Source: Candidatus Rokuibacteriota bacterium (lineage in GTDB: Bacteria; Methylomirabilota; Methylomirabilia; Rokubacteriales; CSP1-6). From it: a DNA stretch of 64,000 bases. The first letter of the stretch is position 1. Every line of letters starts with the position of its first letter. The position numbers and the translations under genes are program-made. A model generated the notes under the pieces. It searched no databases. It had not been told where the DNA came from and saw nothing but the letters and a program-made list of their open reading frames with translations. The stretch spans positions 51,088-115,087 of the forward strand of contig JACQFL010000050.1 of assembly GCA_016200085.1 (NCBI GenBank), written 5' to 3'. Of this stretch, positions 33,912 through 44,773 are shown in pieces.

Positions 33912-35134
33912 TGCGGTTCGTCATCCTGGCCAAGAGCACCCTCGCACACCAGTCGGGCGGTCACGAGATCAACCTTTCCCACCTCTGTGCCGGGCTCTCG
34001 GCGCGCCGCCACGAGATCGCCGTGGTGACGACGGCACATCCCGACGGCGTCCGGCGCGAGCAGGCAGGTGGGGTGGACGTCCACTACGTGGACGCGCCCG
34101 GCGGCCGGTATAGCCGCGCGTGGTGGGAGGAGAGCGCCCGGAGCGTTCGCACTCTTCACGCGCGCGCGCCCGTCGACGGCGTTCTCGCCATGAGCCTGTC
34201 CGGATACGGGTACGGCCGGCACGAGCGAACGCGCCTCGGCGTCCCGTTGACGTCGTGGCTCACGGGCGACTACCTCGGGGTCCTGCGCAATGCGTGGGCG
34301 AACACACGCATTCCCGCCGAGCTGCCATCCTTTCTCGTCAAGGCGTTCCCGGAGTGGCTCGTGCTCTACCGGCGGTGGTTCCGCGGAGCGCTGGCGTCAT
34401 CCGACCATCTCGTGACGGACTGCGCGTACCCCGCCGATCGCCTCGCCCGCGAGTTTCGGATGCCGCGCACGAAATTCTCGGTCATCCACAGCGGCACCGA
34501 CACGACGCTCTTCCGTCCCGATCCCGTGCGCGGACGGCTCACCCGCGAGAAGCTCGGCCTCCCGCTCGACGCGCCCGTGCTGCTCATGGTGTCGGTCCTC
34601 ACACGCCAGAAAGGCGCCGACGTGGCGCTGGACGCGTTGCGGCTCGTCCTGCGGCGGCGAGCGGACGCGTTCCTCGTCGTCGTGGGCGGCGGCCCCGAGC
34701 GGGAGCCGCTGCGCAGGCGGGTCGAGGCGGAGGGCCTCGCCGGGCGCGTGCGCCTGCTCGGCCCCCTCTCCAACCCGGACCTGCCGGCTTGCTACAACGG
34801 CGCCGACCTCTTCGTCCTGCCCACGCTGCGGGTCGAGGGATTTCCCTGGGTCATCGCCGAAGCCCTGGCATCCGGGGTGCCGGTGATCGCGTCGGCGATC
34901 GGTGGCATTCCCTCCGCGGTCGACCACGAGATCACCGGGGTGTTGGTCCCGCCCGGAAAGGCCGTCGCGCTCGCGGAGGCCTGTCTCGGATTGCTGGAAG
35001 ACACGAGCCGCCGGCGGGCCATGGCGGCTGCGGCGTGCGCCCGCGCCCTCACGGAGTTCAATCGCGAGGTGATGGTGGAACGATGGCTCGGCCACCTCTC
35101 GCGTCTGGCCTCCGTGAGCGAGGTGTCGCGATGA
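33911..35134 (+). CDS. Glycosyltransferase family 4
   Basis: This 407-residue GT-B enzyme has the retaining GT4 pattern. The N-terminal domain starts MRFVILAKSTLAHQSGGHEI (acceptor side). The C-terminal domain has VIHSGTDTTLFRPDPVRGRL, VLTRQKGADVALDALRL, VVGGGPEREPLRRR and the nucleotide-sugar E(x7)E motif in the AEALASGVPVIAS region. It should add one sugar of the repeat unit on the cytoplasmic face. The ATG overlaps the micro-ORF stop. The donor and acceptor cannot be assigned. Confidence 0.9.
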   Translation: MRFVILAKSTLAHQSGGHEINLSHLCAGLSARRHEIAVVTTAHPDGVRREQAGGVDVHYVDAPGGRYSRAWWEESARSVRTLHARAPVDGVLAMSLSGYGYGRHERTRLGVPLTSWLTGDYLGVLRNAWANTRIPAELPSFLVKAFPEWLVLYRRWFRGALASSDHLVTDCAYPADRLAREFRMPRTKFSVIHSGTDTTLFRPDPVRGRLTREKLGLPLDAPVLLMVSVLTRQKGADVALDALRLVLRRRADAFLVVVGGGPEREPLRRRVEAEGLAGRVRLLGPLSNPDLPACYNGADLFVLPTLRVEGFPWVIAEALASGVPVIASAIGGIPSAVDHEITGVLVPPGKAVALAEACLGLLEDTSRRRAMAAAACARALTEFNREVMVERWLGHLSRLASVSEVSR

Positions 35135-35169
35135 GGGACGCCGCCGGTGGCGGCACACCGCTAGGATGA
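35131..35169 (+). other. Bridging micro-ORF (12 codons)
   Basis: ATG 35131 overlaps the glycosyltransferase stop (ATGA), and its TGA (35167-35169) overlaps the flippase ATG at 35166 (ATGA). Twelve codons, no known peptide. Confidence 0.3.
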
Positions 35170-36656
35170 GCCCGAAGTCCCCGGTCAGGCCGCCCTCGCT
35201 CGCTCGGAACACGGCGTTCAACGGTATCAGCCATGTCGTGGGCCTGGGGGTCGGCCTCGTGATCTCGCCCGCGCTGCTGTCGTCACTGGGACTGGCGCGG
35301 TTTGGCTTCTGGTCGGTGCTCTGGGCCCTCACCGCGTCGCTCGGACTGCTCGATCTTCGCGTCGTCGCCGCCATCACACCGCTGGGCGCGTCCGCATGGG
35401 CGCTCGGCGATCACGCTCGCTTCGCCCGTCTCGTCCGCGGCAGCGTGCTCTGCTACGCGGTCCTCGGCACCGCCGAGATCCTCGGCGCCGCGCTCGCGAC
35501 ACGGGTTCCCGCGCTCGTGCAGTGGATCCCGGAGGCCGTGCGGGATGAAGGCCGAACGGCTCTCGTCCTCGCGGTGACCGCCTTTGCCGTCGGGTCGCTG
35601 AGCGCCGTCTTCACGGGCGCCCTCCACGCGCTCCAGCGCTTCGACCTCGCCGCCGCGATCGCCGTCGCGGCGGCGCTCATCCGGGCCGTGGCTCTCGTCG
35701 CCATTGCCTATGGTGGAGGAGGTCTGATCGCCCTCGTCCTCGCCGAGCTGGCCGTGGCGTCGGGGCAGTGCCTGGCGGCGGCGCTCGCGGCCCGCGGTCT
35801 CGTCGCGCGAAGCGGCCTCGAACCGCCGCGGGGACCGAGCGCGCTCCCCGAGCTCGTGCGTTTCGGGTCGAAGCTGCAGGTCGCACACGTCGCGCACCTC
35901 ATCACCCTTCACGCCGACAAGCTCCTCCTCTCCGCCCTCGCGGGCCTCGTCGCCGTCGCCTATTACGAGCTCGCCTCCAAGATCGGACTCGCCATGCGCG
36001 GGCTCCCGCTGATCCTCGTCTCGGCCGTCTTGCCAACGGTGTCAGCCATGGATGCCGTCGGCGATCGGGAGCGGTTGTGGGCGCTCTACCGGGCGGCCAC
36101 CCGCTTGCTCATCATGACGGCGACGCCGGTCCTCGTGTTCGTGGTGACAGGCGCCAGCGCGATCCTCATGCTGTGGGCGCGCGTGGAGGCCCCGGAGGCC
36201 CGCGACGCCCTCTGCCTCCTCGCCGTCGGGTACTACCTCAACCTGGTCACCGGGATGGCCAACAACATCGTGATCGGAGCGGGCAAGCCTCACATCGAGA
36301 TGCGGCGAAGCCTGCTCGCGGGGGGGCTGAACCTCGTCCTGTCCGCCGTGCTCATCCACGTCATGGGGGTCCGCGGCGCCGCGCTGGGCACGGCCCTCGC
36401 CCTCGCGGCCGGCTCATGGTACCTGCTGCACGCCTGCCAGCGCCACTTCGGGCGCCCGCTGCTCGACGTCCTGATGTGGTTTCGGGGGCCGCTCGTCGCC
36501 GCGCTTCCGATCACCCTCGTCGCCGGGCTCATTCACCGGTGGGCAGACGGGAGTCGCGAGGGGGCGGCGATGGCCCTCGTCCTCTCCGCGGTCGTCATCG
36601 GTGTCACCTTCCTCGCGCTCGCGCTGCGCGATGGGAACGTCGCTGTCCGGGCCTGA
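35166..36656 (+). CDS. Oligosaccharide flippase (Wzx-type, MOP superfamily)
   Basis: This 496-residue membrane protein has 12-14 predicted helices. It begins SLARNTAFNGISHVVGLGVG and contains the typical FGSKLQVAHVAHLITLHADK segment, where family members place a conserved loop before the middle helices. It should flip lipid-linked repeat units across the inner membrane for Wzy-dependent assembly. The ATG follows TAGG with little Shine-Dalgarno; coupling through the upstream micro-ORF fits this. The last 26 nt overlap the next gene. Confidence 0.88.
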   Translation: MSPKSPVRPPSLARNTAFNGISHVVGLGVGLVISPALLSSLGLARFGFWSVLWALTASLGLLDLRVVAAITPLGASAWALGDHARFARLVRGSVLCYAVLGTAEILGAALATRVPALVQWIPEAVRDEGRTALVLAVTAFAVGSLSAVFTGALHALQRFDLAAAIAVAAALIRAVALVAIAYGGGGLIALVLAELAVASGQCLAAALAARGLVARSGLEPPRGPSALPELVRFGSKLQVAHVAHLITLHADKLLLSALAGLVAVAYYELASKIGLAMRGLPLILVSAVLPTVSAMDAVGDRERLWALYRAATRLLIMTATPVLVFVVTGASAILMLWARVEAPEARDALCLLAVGYYLNLVTGMANNIVIGAGKPHIEMRRSLLAGGLNLVLSAVLIHVMGVRGAALGTALALAAGSWYLLHACQRHFGRPLLDVLMWFRGPLVAALPITLVAGLIHRWADGSREGAAMALVLSAVVIGVTFLALALRDGNVAVRA

Positions 36657-37557
36657 CGTCTCGGTTGTCGTCGTCAGCTACGACGCGCGCGCGCTCCTCG
36701 AGCAGTGCCTGCGCAGCGTGGCCGCGGCCGCGGAGCCGCTCGCGTGGGAGACGATCGTCGTCGACAACGCCTCGAGCGATGGAAGTCGCGAGCTGGTCGC
36801 CCGCGAGTTCCCCGAGGTGTCGCTCCTCGTGAACGACACCAACGCCGGCTTCGCGAGCGCGTTCAACCGGGGCCTTGGCGCGACTCGCGGTCGCCACGTC
36901 TTGATGCTGAACAGCGATGCGGTGCTGCTGCCCGGAGCGCTGCCCGCGCTTGCCCGCCATCTCGACGATCATTCCGCGGCGGGCGCAGTCGCTCCCCGCC
37001 TCGTCGATCCCGCCGGCCGTCCCGTCCATTCCTGCTTCCGCTTTCCCTCGCTCACCCGGCCGCACCTCGACGTCCGCCTTCTGGCGCCGGTCATCGGGAA
37101 CCGCTTCGCCCTCGCGTACCCCGACGACGACCCGCGGGTCGTCGTCGGCGGCGCCGTGGACTGGGCGAGCGGGGCGTGCCTGCTGCTCCGCCGCGAGGCG
37201 CTCGACGCCGTCGGGGCCCTCGACGAGCGATACTTCATGTACTTCGAGGACGTGGACCTCTGCCGGCGCCTGTGGCAGGGCGGGTGGCAGGTGGCGTGCC
37301 TGCCCGCCGTGCACGTCGTTCACGCCGCCGGCGGCAGCTCCCACGGTCATGAAACGCGACTGCACGTCGAGCGGCAGCGAAGCCGCCTCATCTATTTCTC
37401 GACGCACCATTCGGGGCTCGTCACCGCGCTCGTCCGCGGGCTCGCGGTGGTCGCGGCGCTCACCCGCGCGGTGACCGCGGCCACACGCCTGCGCTTCGAG
37501 CGTGTGACGGCCGAGGGCCGCGTCATTCGCCTGGCTCTCGGCGGGGTCGGGCGCTGA
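36631..37557 (+). CDS. Glycosyltransferase family 2 (rhamnosyltransferase-like)
   Basis: This 308-residue GT-A enzyme has the inverting GT2 pattern: VSVVVVSYDARALLEQCLRS at the start, VDNASSDGS near residue 45 and LNSDAVLLPGALPAL (the DxD position reads NSD) near residue 95. FMYFEDVDLCRRLWQGGWQV near 200 is typical of rhamnosyltransferase/WcaA-like members. A C-terminal membrane-associated helix (LVTALVRGLAVVAALTRAV) is seen. The ATG at 36631 was chosen because it begins just before the first beta strand; it lies inside the flippase gene by 26 nt. The TGA overlaps the next ATG (TGATG). Confidence 0.9.
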   Translation: MGTSLSGPDVSVVVVSYDARALLEQCLRSVAAAAEPLAWETIVVDNASSDGSRELVAREFPEVSLLVNDTNAGFASAFNRGLGATRGRHVLMLNSDAVLLPGALPALARHLDDHSAAGAVAPRLVDPAGRPVHSCFRFPSLTRPHLDVRLLAPVIGNRFALAYPDDDPRVVVGGAVDWASGACLLLRREALDAVGALDERYFMYFEDVDLCRRLWQGGWQVACLPAVHVVHAAGGSSHGHETRLHVERQRSRLIYFSTHHSGLVTALVRGLAVVAALTRAVTAATRLRFERVTAEGRVIRLALGGVGR

Positions 37558-38717
37558 TGCGCTGGATGTTCCTGCACTACGCGTACGAGGAGCGGATCCG
37601 GCCGGACGTCGGCGGACTGCGCAAACTCTGGGAACTGGCGGCCGCGCTTCAGGGACAGGGGCACGAGGTGCTGGTTCTCTATCCCAAGCTGCCGGGCTTC
37701 GTGCCCCTCCGGGCGGTGCCGGCGCGCCCCTATCCGGTGATCGATCGTCACACGCTGCGCCCGCTGTCCGCTTACGCGGCGATGTTCCTGACCGCGATAC
37801 GCGCGGGCCGCCGCGCGCGACCCGACGTCGTGTACTTCCGGAGCGGGGAGAACGTGCTACCGCCCTTGATCGGTCGCTGCCTGCGCGCGCGGACCGTCTT
37901 GGAGGTCAATGGCGATGCCCATGATTTCTTCCGGCGCGAGGGAGCGCGGCGACGCGCGTCGATCATCGCCTCCGCCGAGCGCCTCAACGCGCGCCGCAGC
38001 GATCTGATCGTCGCGCTGACGCCCGGCCTCAAGCAGTCACTCGTCAAGCGCTACGGCATCGTGCCGGGTAAGATCCACGTCATCCCCTCCGGGACCGATC
38101 CCGAGCATTTCGCGCCGGGCGACGCCGCGGCGCTGAAGGCGCGGCTCGGCATCAATGCCGAGAGCCCCGTCGTCGGCTTCGTGGGCCTGTTCTACCGGCA
38201 CCAGGGCGTGCAGACACTTCTGCGGGCGGCGCCGGAGATGCTCCGGATCTTCCCGACGCTGCGGCTTCTCATCGTCGGCGACGGCCTCATGCGGGGGCGG
38301 TGGGAGGCCCTGGCGGCGGATCTCGACGTGAAGGACGTGGCGCAGTTCACCGGCCAGGTGCCCTACGATGTCGTACCCGAGTACCTGCGCGCCATGGATC
38401 TGCTCGCCACGCCGTTCACGGCCGACTACCGTGAGGCGTCGCCGTTCAAGGTGCTCGATGCCCTCGCGTCGGCGCGGCCCGTCGTCAGCTCCGATCTCCC
38501 GTGGATGCGCAACATCCGGGACGTCGCCGGCGATGCCGTCACCCTCGTGACGCCCGACGACCCGAAGGCCCTCGCGAACGGGATCATCGAGCTGCTGAGC
38601 GATCCCGCGCGGCGGACGCAGCTCGGACAACAGGGGCGCTCCGCCATCGAGTGGCGCTTCTCGTGGTCGGCCGTGGCGGCGGCCCTCGCCGGTGCCGTGG
38701 CCGCGACGCCATGGTAG
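37557..38717 (+). CDS. Glycosyltransferase family 4
   Basis: This 386-residue GT-B protein has the N-terminal HYAYEERIRPDVGGLRKLWE pattern of GT4 members, then VIPSGTDPEHFAPGD, VGFVGLFYRHQGVQTLLRAA and a donor-site segment REASPFKVLDALASARPVVS near 290-310 (E(x7)E-like, with the second acidic residue Asp). It is similar in organisation to exosortase-A-type glycosyltransferases (TIGR04063-like), but I cannot verify this. It is coupled to its neighbours by TGATG upstream and an ATG (38711) inside its 3' end. Confidence 0.9.
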   Translation: MRWMFLHYAYEERIRPDVGGLRKLWELAAALQGQGHEVLVLYPKLPGFVPLRAVPARPYPVIDRHTLRPLSAYAAMFLTAIRAGRRARPDVVYFRSGENVLPPLIGRCLRARTVLEVNGDAHDFFRREGARRRASIIASAERLNARRSDLIVALTPGLKQSLVKRYGIVPGKIHVIPSGTDPEHFAPGDAAALKARLGINAESPVVGFVGLFYRHQGVQTLLRAAPEMLRIFPTLRLLIVGDGLMRGRWEALAADLDVKDVAQFTGQVPYDVVPEYLRAMDLLATPFTADYREASPFKVLDALASARPVVSSDLPWMRNIRDVAGDAVTLVTPDDPKALANGIIELLSDPARRTQLGQQGRSAIEWRFSWSAVAAALAGAVAATPW

Positions 38718-39598
38718 GCTCCTCGCCACTCGGCCGCCTCTCCCGCGCCATCTGCGCACCCCTGCCACGGTTGGGCGTGTTCCCGCGCCCCGCTCGGCCG
38801 TTCGGGCTGACCGCGATCGTCCGCACGTGGGACGAGGCTGGATGGCTGGCGCCGTCACTGCGATCGATCGCGCGGGTGGCGGATCAGATCGTCGTCGGCG
38901 ACAACGGCTCGCGTGACGAGACGCCGCGGATCCTCGAGGAGCTCGCGGGCGAGCTCGGGCCGAAGCTGGAGGTGCTCGAGCTGCCGGGGCTCGACATCGC
39001 GGCTCTCACCAACGCGTTGCTGGCGCGGGCCCGCTTCCGGTGGGTCTTCAGGTGGGATGCCGACTTCGTCGCTCACACCGACGGCAGCCGCGACATCGGC
39101 CAATTCCGCGTGTGGCTGACTTCGCTCGATCCTCGCCAGTACTTCATGGTGTACCCCCGCATGGTAGAGCTGGCCGGTGACCTGGCGCACTACGATCCGG
39201 CACAGCCGATGCGCGAGGACGCGCACTGCTTCGTGGAGTCGCGCTGGTTGCGCTACGTCTACGACGCCGAGGGTCGCGAGGCGCCGCGGGTGCCCCCCTG
39301 GTACGGAGTCAAACGCTTCGAGACGCCATGCTTCCTCCACCTGAACATCAAGCCGGACGAGCGCCTCTATCGGTCCGAGCTCTGGAAGCGATGGCTCGGG
39401 GAGGCGCGGCCGACCGGCGAACGATTCGCCGACTACCTCGTGCGAGTGGGTGGCCGTGGCGAGGACTTGGTGTCTGCCGCGCGTGCCTGGGCCCAGGACT
39501 ATCGTCGCCGGTTGCGGCCCCTCGACTCCGCGCTCCTGCCCGAGTATCCTGCCCTTCTCCGCCCCTTTCTGGACAAGACACGGCCGCGCTTGGGATGA
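38711..39598 (+). CDS. Glycosyltransferase family 2 (TPR-less WaaE-like)
   Basis: This 295-residue protein starts with a basic N-terminus and then FGLTAIVRTWDEAGWLAPSL, DNGSRDETPRIL and RFRWVFRWDADFVAHTDGS. The last motif supplies the DxD (WDAD) for metal-bound sugar nucleotide. This is the GT-A fold of family 2. The ATG at 38711 overlaps the upstream gene by 7 nt. The C-terminal part (HLNIKPDERLYRSELWKRWL) is a poorly conserved acceptor region. It probably transfers one residue of the repeat unit. Confidence 0.85.
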   Translation: MVGSSPLGRLSRAICAPLPRLGVFPRPARPFGLTAIVRTWDEAGWLAPSLRSIARVADQIVVGDNGSRDETPRILEELAGELGPKLEVLELPGLDIAALTNALLARARFRWVFRWDADFVAHTDGSRDIGQFRVWLTSLDPRQYFMVYPRMVELAGDLAHYDPAQPMREDAHCFVESRWLRYVYDAEGREAPRVPPWYGVKRFETPCFLHLNIKPDERLYRSELWKRWLGEARPTGERFADYLVRVGGRGEDLVSAARAWAQDYRRRLRPLDSALLPEYPALLRPFLDKTRPRLG

Positions 39599-39651
39599 TC
39601 GACGCCTCGAGGCTCGACGACGTGCTCGCGGCTCCGAAATCGCGGACATGA
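39595..39651 (+). other. Bridging micro-ORF (18 codons)
   Basis: ATG 39595 overlaps the upstream TGA (ATGA), and its TGA (39649-39651) overlaps the methyltransferase ATG at 39648 (ATGA), so the 49-nt gap is fully translated if used. The peptide is MIDASRLDDVLAAPKSRT; no known function. Confidence 0.35.
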
Positions 39652-40523
39652 ATGCGACATGGCGGCCGTGCCCTCTCTGCGGCAGTGTCGTCGCTCGTCC
39701 GCTCTTTCGGATCGTGACCGGACAGATGCTTCGGTGCGCCGACTGCGGGATCGTCTATCGCCATCCCGCCCCGGGCCCTGCCGGCGATAGGCAAGAAGGC
39801 ACCGAAGGGGACATCGCCCGCGAGGAGCGCGTGGCCAGCCAAAGAGTGCCGGCTTTCCGCGGTTTCATTGCGACCGCGGGAACTCCCGGTCGGCTTCTTG
39901 ACATCGGCTGCGGCTTCGGCTTCTTCGTGCGGCTGGCCGCGGCGGCCGGATGGAACGCGACGGGCGTGGATGTCGATCCGACCGCCGTCGCCTACGCGCG
40001 CACGCGCCTCGGCATCGCCGCGTTCGTCGGAGATGCCTGCCAGCTGCCCGTCGCCGACGCATCCTTCGACCTGATCACGATCTGGAACGTCCTGGAGATG
40101 GTTGGAGATCCTCTGTCGCTCCTCCGTGAGGCCGCGCGTCTCGTCCGGCCGAGCGGCCGGATCTTCATCCGAACGCCCAACGAGCGGTTTCACCTCGCGA
40201 GCTTCCGCCTCGCGCATGCACTCGACGGGCGCCGGCGGCGCCCGTGCCAGACTCCGGCCTTCGCAACGTTCGTCTTCCACGCCACGAGCTTCTCACGCCG
40301 GACGCTGCCCATCGCCCTCGCGCGGACGGGCCTGGAGCTGGAGTCGATCCACAACAGCCCGCCGATTTCCGGCGATCCCTACCTCGGCTCCCGCAGGGCG
40401 CGGGCGCTCCTCATCGGTGGCATCAAGCATGTCGTGCACGCGGTCGCGCAGGTGGCTGCCTTCGCGACCGGTGAGCGGTGGCTTCTCGGCCCTTCCCTGG
40501 AAGCGTGGGCACGCCGGAGATGA
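39648..40523 (+). CDS. Class I SAM-dependent methyltransferase with N-terminal zinc ribbon
   Basis: This 291-residue enzyme begins with a Cys4 zinc ribbon (CPLCG near residue 8 and CADCG near residue 31). The Rossmann methyltransferase domain has LLDIGCGFGFFVRLAAAAG (motif I, near 83), GVDVDPTAVAYAR (acidic loop) and LITIWNVLEMVGDPL (motif IV region). Such proteins usually methylate sugars or sugar-linked groups in surface-polysaccharide loci. The ATG at 39648 follows the micro-ORF. Its stop overlaps the next ATG (ATGA at 40520). Confidence 0.9.
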   Translation: MNATWRPCPLCGSVVARPLFRIVTGQMLRCADCGIVYRHPAPGPAGDRQEGTEGDIAREERVASQRVPAFRGFIATAGTPGRLLDIGCGFGFFVRLAAAAGWNATGVDVDPTAVAYARTRLGIAAFVGDACQLPVADASFDLITIWNVLEMVGDPLSLLREAARLVRPSGRIFIRTPNERFHLASFRLAHALDGRRRRPCQTPAFATFVFHATSFSRRTLPIALARTGLELESIHNSPPISGDPYLGSRRARALLIGGIKHVVHAVAQVAAFATGERWLLGPSLEAWARRR

Positions 40524-41676
40524 CGCCGGGGCCACTGCGTATCCTCCACGTCGCGGAGTCGGCCGGCTGGGCGGGGGGCGAGACCTACATGATCGCTCTC
40601 GCGCGCGCGCTCGACCCCGGGCGTTTCGCGCTGTCGGTCGTCGCCGCCGAGGAGGGCCCGATGATCGGCCGGCTGCAGGAGCTCGGCGTTCCGACCTTCA
40701 CCGTTCCCATTGCGGCGCGTCTCGTCACGCCACGCGGGTTGTTCGGGCTCATCGACGTGTTCCGGCGTGTACGGCCCGTCCTGGTGCAGTCGCATGGCGC
40801 CCGGACGAACGTGTACACGAAGCTGGCGGGGCGCCTGGTGCGTGTGCCCATCGTGGTCTCGACCGTTCACAATTCGTTGTTCGACTACGACATCACGTGG
40901 GGGCGTCGCCATGCCTATGTCCTCGCCGAGAGGCTCACCGGCCCCCTCGGCGACGGCGTCGTTGCCGTGTCGGCCGCCATTGCACGAGACCTCGTCGAGC
41001 GCTACGGCATGCCAGCCTCCAGAGTGACAGTCATCCATAACGGGATCGCCGCCAACTTTGCTCCAAGCCGGGCGCGGGAGTCGGTGCAAAAGGAGCTGGG
41101 GCTGACCGAAGGAACACCGGTCATCGGCGTCGTCGCGCGGATGACACCGCAGAAGGGGCATCGGTTCCTGCTCGCGGCGCTTCGACGGCTCGTGGTGACA
41201 CGGCCCGCGCTGCGCTTGGTATTGGTGGGGGACGGGCCCCTCCGCGGGGCGCTGGAGGCCGAGGCGGAGACCCTCGGTGTGGGCGGACACTGCCTGTTCC
41301 TCGGCGCACGCGGCGATGTCGCCGACCTGTTACCCGCCTTCGACATCGTCGTGCTGCCGTCCGTCTCCGAAGGGTTGCCATTCACGATCCTCGAGGCGAT
41401 GGCACTGGGTCGGCCCGTCGTCGCGACGAAGGTCGGCGGGACCGCCGAGGTTGTGGAGCACGAGTGCTCGGGGCTACTGGTGCCGTCCCGCGACGTCGGC
41501 GCGCTCGTCGGCGCGCTCGCGCGCCTCCTCGACGATCCCGGGGAGGCGGCCAGGCTCGGTGCCCGGGCCCGGGACCGCGTGCGGGAACACTTCACGCAGG
41601 AGCGGATGATCGGGTCCTTGATGGCTCTCTACGACCGACTGCTGAAGGCCAGGGGCTCGCCTGAGGGCCGCGGCTG

Positions 41677-41677
<1 letters not shown>
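40520..41677 (+). CDS. Glycosyltransferase family 4
   Basis: This 385-residue GT-B enzyme reads LRILHVAESAGWAGGETYMI at the N-terminus, then VTVIHNGIAANFAPS, VIGVVARMTPQKGHRFLLAA, VLVGDGPLRGALEAEA and SEGLPFTILEAMALGRPVVA with the E(x7)E donor motif. It is a retaining GT4 transferase on the cytoplasmic side. The ATG at 40520 gives an ATGA overlap with the methyltransferase; its stop overlaps the asnB ATG (TGATG). Confidence 0.92.
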
Positions 41678-43560
<1,883 letters not shown>

Positions 43561-43582
43561 TGGGCGGCGCGCTGAGCGCTCC

Positions 43583-44773
43583 GTGAACGTGCTCGTCGTC
43601 GCCGACGTGTCGCCGGTCGTGGTCCGGGGCGGTGCCGAGCGTGTCCTGTGGGAGCTCGCGAAGGGATTGGCGGAGCGCGGCCACCGGGTGCGGATCGTGT
43701 GCCGCGGCGGCGGCGAGGACCTTGCCGGGACGCTCGTTCGCGATCAGGTCGTGGTCCGCCATTTCGCCGTCGACCGCACCTCGTCGCTCCGATTTCTCGT
43801 CTCCTCCATTCTTGGTGCCCGCGCTGCCGTGCGCGAGGAGTGCCGGCGCGAGCCGCCTGACGTTCTCCACGTGCACCAGCCTCTCGCCGGGCTGGGCGCG
43901 CTGCTCGCAACCGACGCCCGCTTCGTGTACACGTTCCTCTCGCCGGCGCCCATGGAGTACCGCACGCGCGCGGGAATGACCGGCCATCACCGGACCGGGG
44001 TGGCCGGCGCCGCCGGCGCCGTGCTTCTTCGGTGCGTCGAGTGGGTATGCCTGCGTCGCGCCCGTCGCGTCCATGTCCTGAGCCGGTTCTCGGCCGGCCA
44101 GGTGTCCGACCTCTACGGCGTGACGGCGCCCCGGCTTGCCGTCATCCCCGGTGGCGTCGACACCACGCTGTTTCGTCCCGCCGGGAATCGGCTCGCGCTC
44201 CGGAAAGATCTCGGTCTGCCAGCGGATCGCCCCGTGCTTTTCACGCTGCGCAACCTCGAAGCGCGGATGGGGATTGACACGCTCCTCCGCGCTGCGGTCG
44301 TCGTCCGACCACGCCGTCCCGACGCCTTCTTCGTCATCGGGGGGAGCGGATCACAGACGACGACGCTTCGCTCGCTGGCGGACGAGCTGGGTCTTGCGTC
44401 GTCGGTCCACTTCACAGGATGGATCCCGGAGGCGATGCTCCCGGCCTACTATCAGACGGCCGACGCGTTCATCTTGCCCACCCGAGCGCTCGAGGGATTC
44501 GGTCTCGTCACGGTGGAGGCGCTCGCGTGCGGCACGCCCGTTCTCGGCACCCCGGTGGGCGCCACGCCCGAGATCCTCGGTCCTATCTCGCCCAACCTCG
44601 TCTTCGACGACGCCGGCGCCGACGCGGTGGCGCAAGGGGTGCTGCGATTCCTCGAGCGGCCCGCGGAGACGTTTGTCGGCGACCTGCGCGCCGCCTGCCG
44701 GCGCCACGCGGAAAGCCGGTATCGCTGGGACATCGCGATCGAGGCCTTCGAGGCGCTGGTGAGGAGCGCGTGA
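43583..44773 (+). CDS. Glycosyltransferase family 4
   Basis: This 396-residue GT-B enzyme starts VNVLVVADVSPVVVRGGAER and continues LAVIPGGVDTTLFRPAGNRL, VLFTLRNLEARMGIDTLLRA, VIGGSGSQTTTLRSLADELG and ALEGFGLVTVEALACGTPVL, with the GT4 E(x7)E donor site. The GTG at 43583 begins at the first beta strand as usual. The frame is open back to an ATG at 43547, which would overlap asnB by 14 nt and add 12 residues. If the GTG is used, a micro-ORF (43557-43586) bridges the gap. The stop overlaps the next GTG (GTGA). Confidence 0.9.
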   Translation: MNVLVVADVSPVVVRGGAERVLWELAKGLAERGHRVRIVCRGGGEDLAGTLVRDQVVVRHFAVDRTSSLRFLVSSILGARAAVREECRREPPDVLHVHQPLAGLGALLATDARFVYTFLSPAPMEYRTRAGMTGHHRTGVAGAAGAVLLRCVEWVCLRRARRVHVLSRFSAGQVSDLYGVTAPRLAVIPGGVDTTLFRPAGNRLALRKDLGLPADRPVLFTLRNLEARMGIDTLLRAAVVVRPRRPDAFFVIGGSGSQTTTLRSLADELGLASSVHFTGWIPEAMLPAYYQTADAFILPTRALEGFGLVTVEALACGTPVLGTPVGATPEILGPISPNLVFDDAGADAVAQGVLRFLERPAETFVGDLRAACRRHAESRYRWDIAIEAFEALVRSA